DNA of 64,000 bases from Sedimentibacter sp. MB31-C6 (lineage in GTDB: Bacteria > Bacillota > Clostridia > Tissierellales > Sedimentibacteraceae): NCBI RefSeq assembly GCF_035934735.1, contig NZ_CP142396.1, positions 372,001 through 436,000 of the forward strand. Direction: 5' to 3'. Positions within the stretch are counted from its first letter, which is position 1, and each line of letters opens with the position of its first letter. The position numbers and the translations under genes are program-made. This document shows positions 51,558 through 60,184 of the stretch, one piece after another. A model generated the notes under the pieces. The model was given only the letters and a program-made list of their open reading frames with translations, had not been told where the DNA came from and did not search any database.

Positions 51558-51784
51558 TTTTAAAAATAGGAATATCACTTTGTTCCTTTAATAAAGTAAC
51601 AAAGGTATCCTCTCTGTCATAAACACTCCCATCCCATTTATTCTTTTCTGAAATATATTCAATCTCTTTGTTATCGATAGATATTGATATGACTGGTGGC
51701 TCCTTCATGGTTGAAGAACACCCTGCTATAAAAAATGTCGATACCATGATTAATACAAATAGAAATATAGTTTTTTCATTATAT
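51487..51784 (-). pseudogene. Broken lipoprotein gene fused to a regulator fragment
   Basis: The minus strand has ATG followed by six A and CTATATTTC; one more A would give MKKTIFLFVLIMVSTFFIAG then CSS, a classic lipoprotein signal. As it stands the frame is only open from the internal M at 51747 (MVSTFFIAGCSSTMKEPPVI). The body (SISIDNKEIEYISEKNKWDG and on) is interrupted at about 51556 by the duplicated regulator sequence, ending in GTERDNDVR. Thus both ends are damaged. The original function is not recognisable. Confidence 0.75.
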
Positions 51785-51999
51785 CACCCCTCGTATAATA
51801 TATTATTAATATAATATATTTAAAAAGAGAGTAAATAGACTCAGGTGTATTATTTGAACAGATTACTGAAAAAGAGGATACTAAAATATTTATTGATAAC
51901 TCAAAAGTTATTTGTTATACTTTTATTATGTATATTTATTATAAATCATGTACAAAACAAAATAAATATAAATTAGCAAAGAATAAGGGAGGTAAATCA

Positions 52000-52530
52000 A
52001 TGGAACAATTTTCGAAAAAGAAATTTTCATTAAAAGAATTTAATAAATTAGAAACTAATAATGAAAACAAATATGAGCTAATTGACGGAATTGTTTTAAT
52101 GTCACCTCGACCAAATTACAAGCATCAAGAAATCATGAGTAAATTAACTCTCGAAATAGGAACATATCTAAAAGGAAAACAATGTATGATATTTACGGAA
52201 GCAGAATTAGAATTTAATAATGATGTTTTAATTCCTGACTTATCTGTTATATGTGGATTAGAAAACAGTAATTTTCAAAGATATAAAAGTGCACCTGAAA
52301 TAGTAATTGAAATTATAAGCCCAAGCAGTCAATATACGGATACCTTTACTAAACTCTATAAATATGAATTATTTGGAGTTAAAGAATATTGGATTGCTAA
52401 TCCTAAAACAGAATCAATTACAGTATACAATTTTCAAAACAAAACAAATAAGGATTATTGTAAGCATGAAAATTTAACTTCCTCAGTATTTGGTGACTTA
52501 TTACTTGATTTGTCGAATATATTTTTGTAA
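52000..52530 (+). CDS. Uma2-family (DUF820) putative restriction-endonuclease-fold protein
   Basis: The 176-residue protein belongs to the Uma2/DUF820 family, with a PD-(D/E)XK fold. Visible motifs: ELIDGIVLMSPRPNYKHQEI (about residue 22), the catalytic-type FTEAELEFNNDVLIPDLSVI and EIVIEIISPSS (E-x-I-x-SPS), then YELFGVKEYWIANP. Such proteins are very common, often in many copies, of unproven function. I start at ATG 52000, after GGGAGGTAAATCA; 24 in-frame codons upstream have no ribosome site. Confidence 0.9.
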   Translation: MEQFSKKKFSLKEFNKLETNNENKYELIDGIVLMSPRPNYKHQEIMSKLTLEIGTYLKGKQCMIFTEAELEFNNDVLIPDLSVICGLENSNFQRYKSAPEIVIEIISPSSQYTDTFTKLYKYELFGVKEYWIANPKTESITVYNFQNKTNKDYCKHENLTSSVFGDLLLDLSNIFL

Positions 52531-52546
52531 ACTTTAAGTATTGGTC

Positions 52547-52581
52547 AAAAAAAACCGCATAAGCATTATTACTATGCGGTC
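52547..52581 (-). terminator. Terminator of the alpha/beta hydrolase gene
   Basis: ACCGCATA and TATGCGGT form a stem; on the minus strand TTTTTTTT follows directly. It lies 13 bp downstream of the stop at 52594 and also between this gene and the convergent Uma2 gene. Confidence 0.78.
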
Positions 52582-52593
52582 AATACCTTCATT

Positions 52594-53652
52594 CTATTCG
52601 ATTTCAATATCATAGAATTCTACAATACTGTTCATAAGCTCTAAGTCAAGGTCATACAATAATTTTTTGTCAAGATTATCATTAAGATATGATTCTTTTA
52701 TTTTTGCAGTAAATTCTCCATCCAATGAATTTAAGAATTCGTCAAACTTCTCATTAAACTCTTCCTTATATTCACGTGACTTTGCTGAATAATAAACATC
52801 GTCATGTCCTCTATCATCATATTTTACAAAGCTAAATCGCGGATTATTCTTGTAAATGTCATGAAATACATCAAAGCTCTTATCTTGTGAAATCATATCA
52901 TCATCTGTGCTGTGAATAATCATTACTCCTGCATCAGTGTTTTCAAATCCGCTAATGCAGTTGTATGAGGCATACTTTCCAAATTTAATTTTTTCATATA
53001 ATGATATGTATGGCAAAAGAACACTAATTCCATCGCCGGCAATTTTTCTACCCTCTTCATTAATTATATCCATAGACTTGTTAAAACCTGCAACCATAAC
53101 AACTGCTTTAACATCAGGATGTAGGTTTAAAACGCTACCAACGGAATATCCACCCCAACTATGTCCAAATAGCACGATAGGTAAGCCATCAAAGTCAGGT
53201 GTCTGTTTTACGAATTGAATTGCATAATCTAAATCTATTAAGCCTTGAGGCATTCCTTTTACTGAACTGCCTTCACTTTCATCATTTCCTGTTGCATCAT
53301 AAGCAAAAACAACATATCCGTTTATAGTAAAGAAGTCTGCTATATTCATATATGCGTTATGTCCACCTCCGCCAAGGCCATGAGCGATAACTACAACTCC
53401 TTTGATATTTTCAAGTTTTCTGTAATATTCATAACCAACAAGTATCTGACCTTCATTTGAAGTGAAAGTATATCTTTTTGAATTTAATCCCTCAAATTCA
53501 TCAATGTGTCGAGCCATTGGCGCATATTTTTCATAGCGACTGCCAAAATTATCTTTGTAAATTAGTGCTGAAATAACAAAGGGAAGTATAAAAAGTAATA
53601 CAACTAAGACTATACCCAGAATAATAATGATTTTTCGTTTGTTGCCTTTCAT
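52594..53652 (-). CDS. Membrane-anchored alpha/beta hydrolase (monoglyceride-lipase-like)
   Basis: The protein of about 352 residues starts at ATG 53652 (GAGGTG upstream), with an N-terminal membrane anchor (KIIIILGIVLVVLLFILPFVISALIY). The hydrolase domain has the oxyanion HGLGGGGHNAY (about residue 97), the nucleophile elbow GHSWGGYSVGS (about 168) and the acid/histidine HSTDDDMI and DDRGHDDVYY. It resembles lysophospholipase/MGL-type Hydrolase_4 enzymes, probably acting on the outer face of the membrane on a lipid ester. Substrate unknown. It is downstream of, and 53 bp from, the DUF3307 gene. Confidence 0.88.
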   Translation of the reverse strand: MKGNKRKIIIILGIVLVVLLFILPFVISALIYKDNFGSRYEKYAPMARHIDEFEGLNSKRYTFTSNEGQILVGYEYYRKLENIKGVVVIAHGLGGGGHNAYMNIADFFTINGYVVFAYDATGNDESEGSSVKGMPQGLIDLDYAIQFVKQTPDFDGLPIVLFGHSWGGYSVGSVLNLHPDVKAVVMVAGFNKSMDIINEEGRKIAGDGISVLLPYISLYEKIKFGKYASYNCISGFENTDAGVMIIHSTDDDMISQDKSFDVFHDIYKNNPRFSFVKYDDRGHDDVYYSAKSREYKEEFNEKFDEFLNSLDGEFTAKIKESYLNDNLDKKLLYDLDLELMNSIVEFYDIEIE

Positions 53653-53704
53653 CAAGTTTGCACCTCTTCTTACAGATTGCATCTCTGCAAATATTTTATT
53701 TATC

Positions 53705-54460
53705 TCATAATACAAACGAAACAACTATTACAAAAAGGGTACTTATAAGAGTCCCTAATAAATAATATTCTGCAAAATCCTTTTCCTTAGATATTTTGTC
53801 ATATCTGGCTATAGACTTTGCTGTTAATACCAAACCAATTGCGGAATATTGTTCAATAGATAAGAAAATCAACATGATTATTCGTTCCACTGTACCTATA
53901 AACCTTCCGGCATTATTAACTTCTTTCATATCACTATTATTGCTAACAGGCTTATATATTGACAATAATTTTTGTATCACTATATTAGCTGGTTTATGTA
54001 TCAATAATAACGCAAACGTCCATGAAACAATCACAAATCCAGATACTCCGACAATATCTAAGATGTCAGTAATTAATCCCCATTCATTAATACTTATATT
54101 ACTTTTTGCTAACCAATATGCAACTCCTATTAAACAAATAAAATGAAAAAATTGATCTGTAAAGAATAGATTTCTTTCTATAACTTGAGACATTTTACCT
54201 TTTTTGTTTATTGCTGCTATATACACAAATTTTATCAGGTCAATCAACAAATGAAATATAGCTGCCATTGTTACTCCTAATATAATCTTAAAAGAAATTA
54301 TAGGCAAGGCGACCAATATCATCATCCCAAAATACGAAACACCATGAATTAATAGCCATTTTAAGCTTTTATCTTTTTTAATAGCCACTTTTTCTGTTTG
54401 TATATAAAAATCTGCAATGATATGTGCCAAAAGCAATAAAATAAGATATTCTTTAAACAT
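53705..54460 (-). CDS. DUF3307 membrane protein
   Basis: The 251-residue protein has an N-terminal DUF3307 region (LILLLLAHIIADFYIQTEKVAIKKDKS, HGVSYFGMMILVALP, HLLIDLIKF) with histidines conserved in the family, followed by four or five further helices. DUF3307 genes are regularly next to SatD genes, as here, where its start is one base after the SatD stop. The pair is thought to be involved in nucleic-acid or acid-stress functions, but no activity is established. Confidence 0.88.
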   Translation of the reverse strand: MFKEYLILLLLAHIIADFYIQTEKVAIKKDKSLKWLLIHGVSYFGMMILVALPIISFKIILGVTMAAIFHLLIDLIKFVYIAAINKKGKMSQVIERNLFFTDQFFHFICLIGVAYWLAKSNISINEWGLITDILDIVGVSGFVIVSWTFALLLIHKPANIVIQKLLSIYKPVSNNSDMKEVNNAGRFIGTVERIIMLIFLSIEQYSAIGLVLTAKSIARYDKISKEKDFAEYYLLGTLISTLFVIVVSFVL

Positions 54461-54461
54461 T

Positions 54462-55139
54462 TTATCTCCTTATTTCTGCTAGTGCTTTCACTATAGTATC
54501 CAATGCATCTTTATATGCATAGTATTTTCCTTTTGATAAACTCTTTTGAACCGCCGGTTGCTTAATTTTAAACCTTTTAGCAACATTAATTTGACTATCT
54601 TGGTGTTTTAGCATGTCCCAGATTATTTCCCTCTGTCTATCACTCCAAGATTCCTTGATTACAGTTAACAATAATAAAATCGTATTAATCATTATTGTTA
54701 TTGCTTGATTGTCACCTTCAACCTCAATTCTTATATCTGCAGCATTTGTCTGTTTTTTATTTTCATTATCTTTCAAAGTTTCAATAGCATTTCTTGCTTT
54801 ATAATATGCCGGTCCATCAGCTCCTACGGACATTTCCTTGTTAACATCTGTTGTAATAGTTCCTACTCCAATTCCAAATCTTATTTTAACAGGATACATT
54901 TTTCTCTCAATTTCAGATATTATATCCATTATATTTGAACCATTACATAACAAACCTTGAAATTCATCACCCAATGTTATCATAAACTTAGATGATATAT
55001 CATTAATATATTTTTCATTTATTTCTTCCAAAACTTGTTTTAGCTTTTTTTGCACTTCACTTCTGTTTTCAATTCTTTTTGACTCTTTAATATCGCCGAT
55101 AACTGCAATATATGGATCATTTTTAAAAGAGAAAAACAT
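54462..55139 (-). CDS. SatD-family protein
   Basis: The 225-residue protein starts at ATG 55139 (GGAGGTAAAATT upstream). N-terminal motif YIAVIGDIKESKRIENRSEVQKKL, FMITLGDEFQGLL and KIRFGIGVGTITTDV belong to SatD, a family resembling nucleotidyl-cyclase/polymerase-palm proteins (GDEFQ would be the catalytic-type acidic loop). The C terminus has a helix-turn-helix (NVAKRFKIKQPAVQKSLSKGK). It precedes and abuts DUF3307. SatD was first noted in an acid-tolerance locus of Streptococcus; its biochemical role is not known to me. Confidence 0.85.
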   Translation of the reverse strand: MFFSFKNDPYIAVIGDIKESKRIENRSEVQKKLKQVLEEINEKYINDISSKFMITLGDEFQGLLCNGSNIMDIISEIERKMYPVKIRFGIGVGTITTDVNKEMSVGADGPAYYKARNAIETLKDNENKKQTNAADIRIEVEGDNQAITIMINTILLLLTVIKESWSDRQREIIWDMLKHQDSQINVAKRFKIKQPAVQKSLSKGKYYAYKDALDTIVKALAEIRR

Positions 55140-55254
55140 AATTTTACCTCCGATTTTAATATATTCATTATATAACCCTATAGACGAATATGCAAACATT
55201 ATTCATGTAATAGGTTATAATGTTAGAATATAACCGCTTAAAGTAAAAATAAAA

Positions 55255-55743
55255 TTAAAATTCTAAAATCATATCATACCATACACTACCGCCGTGCTCA
55301 GATTTTGAAATGCCTTTATTTTTAAACCCAAACTTTGTATAATAGTGAATGAGCTTATCTTTACACGTTAGAATAACACCTTTTCGACTATTTAATCTTG
55401 ATACTTCTATCATATGATTCATTAATTGTGCAGCAATTCCTTGTTTACGATAATCAGAAATTACATCAAGTCCAAAAATAGCCTGATAATCTCCATTGGG
55501 AATATGTAGGGTAGCATCACTAAACAGTTCATCAAAAATAGTCATTTCATTGGTTACACAACCATTGATGAACCCAATTATTATTCCATCAATTTCTGCT
55601 ACAAAAAAACTTTCTGGAAATGTCTTAATTCGTTGTTCTATCGATGATTTCGTAGCTGCTTCTGCCTCTGGAAAACATCTCGTTTCCACTTCTGATACCG
55701 AATCTAAGTCTTCTATAGACACTCTTCTTATTTTAATATCCAT
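55255..55743 (-). CDS. GNAT family N-acetyltransferase
   Basis: A 162-residue acetyltransferase resembling arylalkylamine-N-acetyltransferase-type members: EDLDSVSEVETRCFPEAEAA, the coenzyme A loop VISDYRKQGIAAQLMNHMIEV (R/Q-x-x-G-x-A) and KDKLIHYYTKFGFKNKGISKS with the acid/base tyrosine. The motif CFPEAEAA typical of the AANAT group is visible. Substrate probably a small amine, undetermined. Confidence 0.9.
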   Translation of the reverse strand: MDIKIRRVSIEDLDSVSEVETRCFPEAEAATKSSIEQRIKTFPESFFVAEIDGIIIGFINGCVTNEMTIFDELFSDATLHIPNGDYQAIFGLDVISDYRKQGIAAQLMNHMIEVSRLNSRKGVILTCKDKLIHYYTKFGFKNKGISKSEHGGSVWYDMILEF

Positions 55744-55775
55744 TATACTTCTCCTTTTTGAATAAAATTTTTACA

Positions 55776-56672
55776 CTAATATTTAAAATTCTCTAATAAG
55801 ACTTTACCATTTTTATCTTTGATTTCTACCATACTTCCGTTAGTCCATTCAGGACGCATCCGTACTAATTTTCCAACACTGTCAATTTTATCAGCTAAAA
55901 CTATATATTTATAATTTAGACCATATTTGTCTTGAACACTAATATATATTTCAATTTTATCATTAGCGGAAAGTTCAACTTCATCCTTTACAGAGTGCAT
56001 TCTGTGCGAATCAAATTTTGACTTATTGCCATTTATATCTAATTCTTGTTCATCAATTAAATCACCGTTTACGTATTTTAAAATACTTATTTTTTTAGGA
56101 TTTTCATATGTTGGTCCAGAAAAATCTATTATTATATCTCCATCATATTGATACTTGCCTGAACTATATTTAGTGTTACCTGCAAAGTGTCCATACAAAT
56201 CCAATAAATATTTGTATTGCAAGTCGTTATATTCATCTATGGTTTCTATTTTTTCTGTTCCGTTATCATTTAATACAATCATTATTTTAAAAGGGTCAAA
56301 TACATATGCGTTTACTTGAGTGATGAATGTTGTTTTATTTTTAATCATTGAATGTCTTTCATTGTTTATCAATAATTCGGCAGTTAAATTCTCTGAATTT
56401 TCTTTAGGTGTTACTGATATTTTAACGGGAACCGTTAGATTATCAGCATTTAATTCGTCTCCAAATGTTACATCATAGCTGTCAAACATACTTGCTTGTT
56501 TTTTAAGCTTTTCATCAACATTTGAATAGATATTGTTTATTTCATTACTTAGATTGTTCTGCTGATTAAATATTTGTTGTATATTTCTATCAATGTTACT
56601 TACTTTATTTAATGTATATATATTAAATAAAATTAGAGCTGCTATGATAATATAAAGATAATTTTTTTTCAT
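55776..56672 (-). CDS. Exported or membrane-anchored protein of unknown function
   Basis: The 298-residue protein has a single N-terminal membrane anchor (LYIIIAALILFNIYTLNKV), a coiled-coil stretch (IQQIFNQQNNLSNEINNIYSNVDEKLKKQ, about 31-60) and a beta-rich C-terminal portion (YDVTFGDELNADNLTVPVKISVTP, ELLINNERHSMIKNKTTFI) consistent with an Ig- or jelly-roll-like fold. No enzyme motif found. It is on the same strand as the GNAT gene 32 bp downstream and may be cotranscribed. I do not recognise a named family. Confidence 0.65.
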   Translation of the reverse strand: MKKNYLYIIIAALILFNIYTLNKVSNIDRNIQQIFNQQNNLSNEINNIYSNVDEKLKKQASMFDSYDVTFGDELNADNLTVPVKISVTPKENSENLTAELLINNERHSMIKNKTTFITQVNAYVFDPFKIMIVLNDNGTEKIETIDEYNDLQYKYLLDLYGHFAGNTKYSSGKYQYDGDIIIDFSGPTYENPKKISILKYVNGDLIDEQELDINGNKSKFDSHRMHSVKDEVELSANDKIEIYISVQDKYGLNYKYIVLADKIDSVGKLVRMRPEWTNGSMVEIKDKNGKVLLENFKY

Positions 56673-56936
56673 TTTAATACCTCATTTTTAACCAACTTAG
56701 TATAGTTGGTATAATATTCACATAATTAGTTGCCATCTAGTGCTCAAACTTCGTACCATAATCAATGATAATTTACTATATAATTGTAACTTATTTACAA
56801 GTTAAAATCAAATCAATTGAGAATTAAATTTAGTATTGATTTTATTTTACCTATGTAATATAGTTATTTATATCTATAAGCAATCAGCAACACATTTATT
56901 TTAAATAATATTAAAAGTAAGATCGGTAGGGTTTAT

Positions 56937-57368
56937 ATGAGAAAATTACATGATATAAAAAAACAAAAACATATTGCTTTGATAGCTCATGATGGCAAGA
57001 AAATTCAACTTATTAACTGGATTAAAGCAAACAAAGAAATTCTTTCAAAGCATTTCCTTTGTGGAACAGGCACCACAGCCAGAATGATAATTGAAGAATT
57101 ATCTCTGCCGGTTAGGGCATTTGAAAGTGGTCCTTTAGGCGGAGATCAGCAAATTGGAGCTTCCATCGTTGAAGGCAAGGTAGATTTTATGATTTTCTTT
57201 TGGGATCCCTTGTCATCACAGCCACATGATCCTGACGTAAAGGCACTATTAAGAATATCTGCACTTTATGATATTCCTGTTGCAACTAATGAATCAACAG
57301 CAGACTTTCTTTTAAATTCAAGCTATATGAATGATGACTATATAAGAAAAGAAAACAGTTCTATATAA
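56937..57368 (+). CDS. mgsA: Methylglyoxal synthase
   Basis: MgsA converts dihydroxyacetone phosphate to methylglyoxal and phosphate. The 143-residue protein has the conserved start [10 protein letters not shown] (H18/D19), the phosphate pocket [10 protein letters not shown], the catalytic aspartate region [15 protein letters not shown] (D70) and [20 protein letters not shown] (H97), then NESTADFLL. Length is normal. The ATG has a weak GATCGGTAGGGTTTAT context. Single gene, with a clear terminator. Confidence 0.96.
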   Translation: MRKLHDIKKQKHIALIAHDGKKIQLINWIKANKEILSKHFLCGTGTTARMIIEELSLPVRAFESGPLGGDQQIGASIVEGKVDFMIFFWDPLSSQPHDPDVKALLRISALYDIPVATNESTADFLLNSSYMNDDYIRKENSSI

Positions 57369-57392
57369 GATTAAAATAATTGAAATCCATTT

Positions 57393-57424
57393 AACAAGGG
57401 AAGTCATTAGACTTCCCTTGTTTC
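57393..57424 (+). terminator. Terminator of mgsA
   Basis: AACAAGGGAAGTC and GACTTCCCTTGTT form a 13-bp stem with an ATTA loop, followed by TCGCATTT; stable but with a poor T-tract. Confidence 0.8.
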
Positions 57425-57441
57425 GCATTTGTAAAAGATGC

Positions 57442-57636
57442 TTACATTCTTTGAGTCAAAAGTTGCACTCGTGAAGTCATAGCATAGCTATTTTCTACAG
57501 ATTTTACATCAACGGTTATTTTGTCACCTACTACTAAATCTTCAAATTCTATATCAGTCACTTCCCCTGATGTATTGTCAACATAGATAAAATATGTATA
57601 TGGATCTAATACCTCCAATAATAGGTAAGTCTCCCT
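57442..57636 (-). pseudogene. C-terminal remnant of an unknown protein
   Basis: An open frame of 64 codons after a TAG, with no start codon: LLLEVLDPYTYFIYVDNTSG, EVTDIEFEDLVVGDKITVDV, KSVENSYAMTSRVQLLTQRM. It resembles the tail of a small exported protein with an OB-like VGDKITVDV strand, such as DUF3221-type proteins. Upstream sequence is missing, replaced by the end of the PatB/MalY gene. Family not certain. Confidence 0.5.
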
Positions 57637-57641
57637 CTAAC

Positions 57642-58847
57642 TTATTTAACATTAAAAACATATTTATCTAATCTATCAAATGCTTCAATTACCTTTGATT
57701 TTGGTAATGCAAGGTTTATACGTATTGCATAAGGGTGATTGAAAGGACGTCCATCCTGCCACATTACACCTACATCAGTACCTGCTTTGTAAAGTTGTTC
57801 AAGCGTAATGTTATGTTGCTTACAATACTCTTCACAGTCCAGAAACAGCATATACGTTGCCTGAGGTTTTGCAAATTTTATTCCTTTATAGTTCTTTTGG
57901 ATATGATTACTTACATAGTCAATATTTTCAGCAATAACCTGACGAAGCTCATCAACCCATTCATAACCTTCTGGTTTGTAGGCTCCAATCAATGCATGAA
58001 TTGACAAAACATTTACATCATTGTAATGAGGTTTGCTGCTTTGTGCTCTTACACGGTCTCTTAAATATTTACTATAAATTATATGATATGATCCAACTAA
58101 TCCAGCAAGATTGAATGTCTTACTTGGTGCATATACTGCGATTGTGCGGTTACGAGCATCTTCATTCACACTTTGAGTTGGAATATGTTTATTGTTATAT
58201 AGTATTATATCACTCCATATTTCATCAGATATTACTATACAATCATTATTCTTGTAAATCTCCATAGCTTTTTCTATCTCTTCACGTTCCCATACACGTC
58301 CACATGGATTGTGAGGAGAACAGAATACTGCAACATGAATCTTGTACTGCTTTAACTTAGCATCCATATCTTCATAGTCCATACGCCAAATTCCATCATC
58401 ATCATGAATAAGTTGTGTATGAATTATTTTACGTCCATTATTTTCTAATGCCATAGTGAATCCAATATATATAGGAGAATGAATCAACACGCAATCACCA
58501 GGTGCAGAAAAAGCATTAATTGCTGATACAACACAGCCAAGGACACCATTCTCATAACCAATATGTTCAGCTGTCAAACCAGATACTTCATTACGTGTTT
58601 CCTGCCATTTTATTATAGAATCAAAGTATTCCTTCCTTGGCACAAAATAACCAAACATCGGATGCTTTGCACGTTCAATAATTGCCTCCTGAATTGTTGG
58701 TACAGTAGGAAAATTCATATCTGCAATCCACATAGGAATCATATCAAATCCCTCTTTAGCTGGCTCAGGACCAAACCCCTGCATCAAATCAACAGCTATA
58801 GAATCTCTACCTCGACGGTCAATAATACTTGTAAAATCAAATTTCAT
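57642..58847 (-). CDS. patB: PatB/MalY-type C-S beta-lyase aminotransferase
   Basis: The 401-residue PLP enzyme belongs to the class I/II aminotransferase fold, MalY/PatB group of cystathionine beta-lyases. Visible: the N-terminal MIPMWIADMNFPTVPTIQEAI, cofactor contacts ENGVLGCVVSAINAF, FCSPHNPCGRVW, ISDEIWSDI and the PLP-lysine in YAPSKTFNLAGLVG (about residue 233). These enzymes split cystathionine, cysteine or related thioethers to pyruvate, ammonia and a thiol. The start follows AGGGGTGACTTAAT. It is monocistronic. Confidence 0.93.
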   Translation of the reverse strand: MKFDFTSIIDRRGRDSIAVDLMQGFGPEPAKEGFDMIPMWIADMNFPTVPTIQEAIIERAKHPMFGYFVPRKEYFDSIIKWQETRNEVSGLTAEHIGYENGVLGCVVSAINAFSAPGDCVLIHSPIYIGFTMALENNGRKIIHTQLIHDDDGIWRMDYEDMDAKLKQYKIHVAVFCSPHNPCGRVWEREEIEKAMEIYKNNDCIVISDEIWSDIILYNNKHIPTQSVNEDARNRTIAVYAPSKTFNLAGLVGSYHIIYSKYLRDRVRAQSSKPHYNDVNVLSIHALIGAYKPEGYEWVDELRQVIAENIDYVSNHIQKNYKGIKFAKPQATYMLFLDCEEYCKQHNITLEQLYKAGTDVGVMWQDGRPFNHPYAIRINLALPKSKVIEAFDRLDKYVFNVK

Positions 58848-59035
58848 ATTAAGTCACCCCTCCTATTATAATTCATATACTTTATTTACGGAATCTACTT
58901 GGTTAAATCTCTAATTTTATCTTGAAATTTTTTATATAAGCTTTTTCTTATCCTCTGTTACTGTTATCTTATTTTAAATGTTTTTATTACCTTAACTTCT
59001 CGCCAAATAAATAAAAACTTTTCCATTAAAGAAAT

Positions 59036-60082
59036 TTAATATTGATTCAGAATCTGCAGGATATCATCACCATATTTATTCGCCTTAATCTCCCCAAATC
59101 CAGACACAGTTTTCAATTCTTCTTTGCTTCTAGGCATCTTAGAAATTAAATCCTTTAATTGATTATCATTATAGATAAAATAAGGCTTTACCTTTTCTTC
59201 TCGGCTTTTTCTTAATCGGTATGCCCTTAATTCTTTGAATATATTTGTTTCCTCCAATGATGATACAACATCTACTGCATCACTACTTTCTCCTTTAGCT
59301 GGAGTTGCTTCTTGTGGGCTCTTCGATTTGTTAATTTTATACATCTCATATTTTTCTGTATAGTCTTTTACGACTTCCTTATGTAAATCTATGTAGTATT
59401 GTGCCCATTCAAGCATTCCCTCATCCGAAAATGCTGGTTCTTTAGACTTTTCGTACATAGTTTTTATATATTTAACTAATTGATCAGCACGTATCACTTT
59501 ATTACTTATTTCTTTTTTTGCAAATCTAGCATCAAGGACCGTCTTTGGATTCGCAAGTACCACTAGTGATTTAGTGAAATCTTCAAAGTATTTGTCCAAC
59601 ATAAACTTGGCAAGAATATTATTTTTATTATCTATCCTCATTTTTTTCATCAGCTCTAAGTGTCGTTGGTTCTGTGTAATAGGTGAATATATACCTTCCC
59701 TCTTCTTCCTTCCACTAAATTCAATGGTACGTATAAAATCCCCCACACTGTTGATTTCAATATCCCCATATAAATTTTTACATTCAATTACAAAACAGAT
59801 TTTCTTTGTAAACACAAGATAATCTATCTGTGCACTTAAATCTCCATCTTCCAAATAAATATCATGTATTATGTACATAGGCATGTGACTGTTTTTTAGT
59901 TCAAATGCTATATTCTTCTCTCCAATTATTCCATATTCCAAGTACTTTATATCTTGTCTTATTATACCTTGTCCTTCTATATTTAATAATGGCTCCAAAG
60001 CTTTAAGCTTTTCTAATTGCTCCTCAGCGTTACTATTCTCTTTAAGAAAGATAGGTTCTTTCATTCTATTTAATAGACCCAT
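59036..60082 (-). CDS. NERD-HRDC domain protein
   Basis: The 348-residue protein has an N-terminal NERD (nuclease-related) domain with the D-xE-x-K core (SAQIDYLVFTKKICFVIECKNLYGDIE, about residues 84-110) and a C-terminal HRDC domain (NQLKDLISKMPRSKEELKTVSGFGEIKANKYGDDILQIL, about 305-345) that binds nucleic acids. It is probably a nuclease working on DNA. The gene is 103 bp downstream of the helicase gene on the same strand, and together with the PLD remnant upstream of it forms a nuclease-rich neighbourhood of possible defence function. Start ATG lies behind AGGAGGAGCCACCAT. Confidence 0.86.
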   Translation of the reverse strand: MGLLNRMKEPIFLKENSNAEEQLEKLKALEPLLNIEGQGIIRQDIKYLEYGIIGEKNIAFELKNSHMPMYIIHDIYLEDGDLSAQIDYLVFTKKICFVIECKNLYGDIEINSVGDFIRTIEFSGRKKREGIYSPITQNQRHLELMKKMRIDNKNNILAKFMLDKYFEDFTKSLVVLANPKTVLDARFAKKEISNKVIRADQLVKYIKTMYEKSKEPAFSDEGMLEWAQYYIDLHKEVVKDYTEKYEMYKINKSKSPQEATPAKGESSDAVDVVSSLEETNIFKELRAYRLRKSREEKVKPYFIYNDNQLKDLISKMPRSKEELKTVSGFGEIKANKYGDDILQILNQY

Positions 60083-60184
60083 ATGGTGGCTCCTCCTGTA
60101 ATGTTAATTATAATAAGTTACGTTATTGTTCTTCTGGATAAGTAGAAGTGCTTTCAGTTATAACCTCATCTACTATATTAGAAA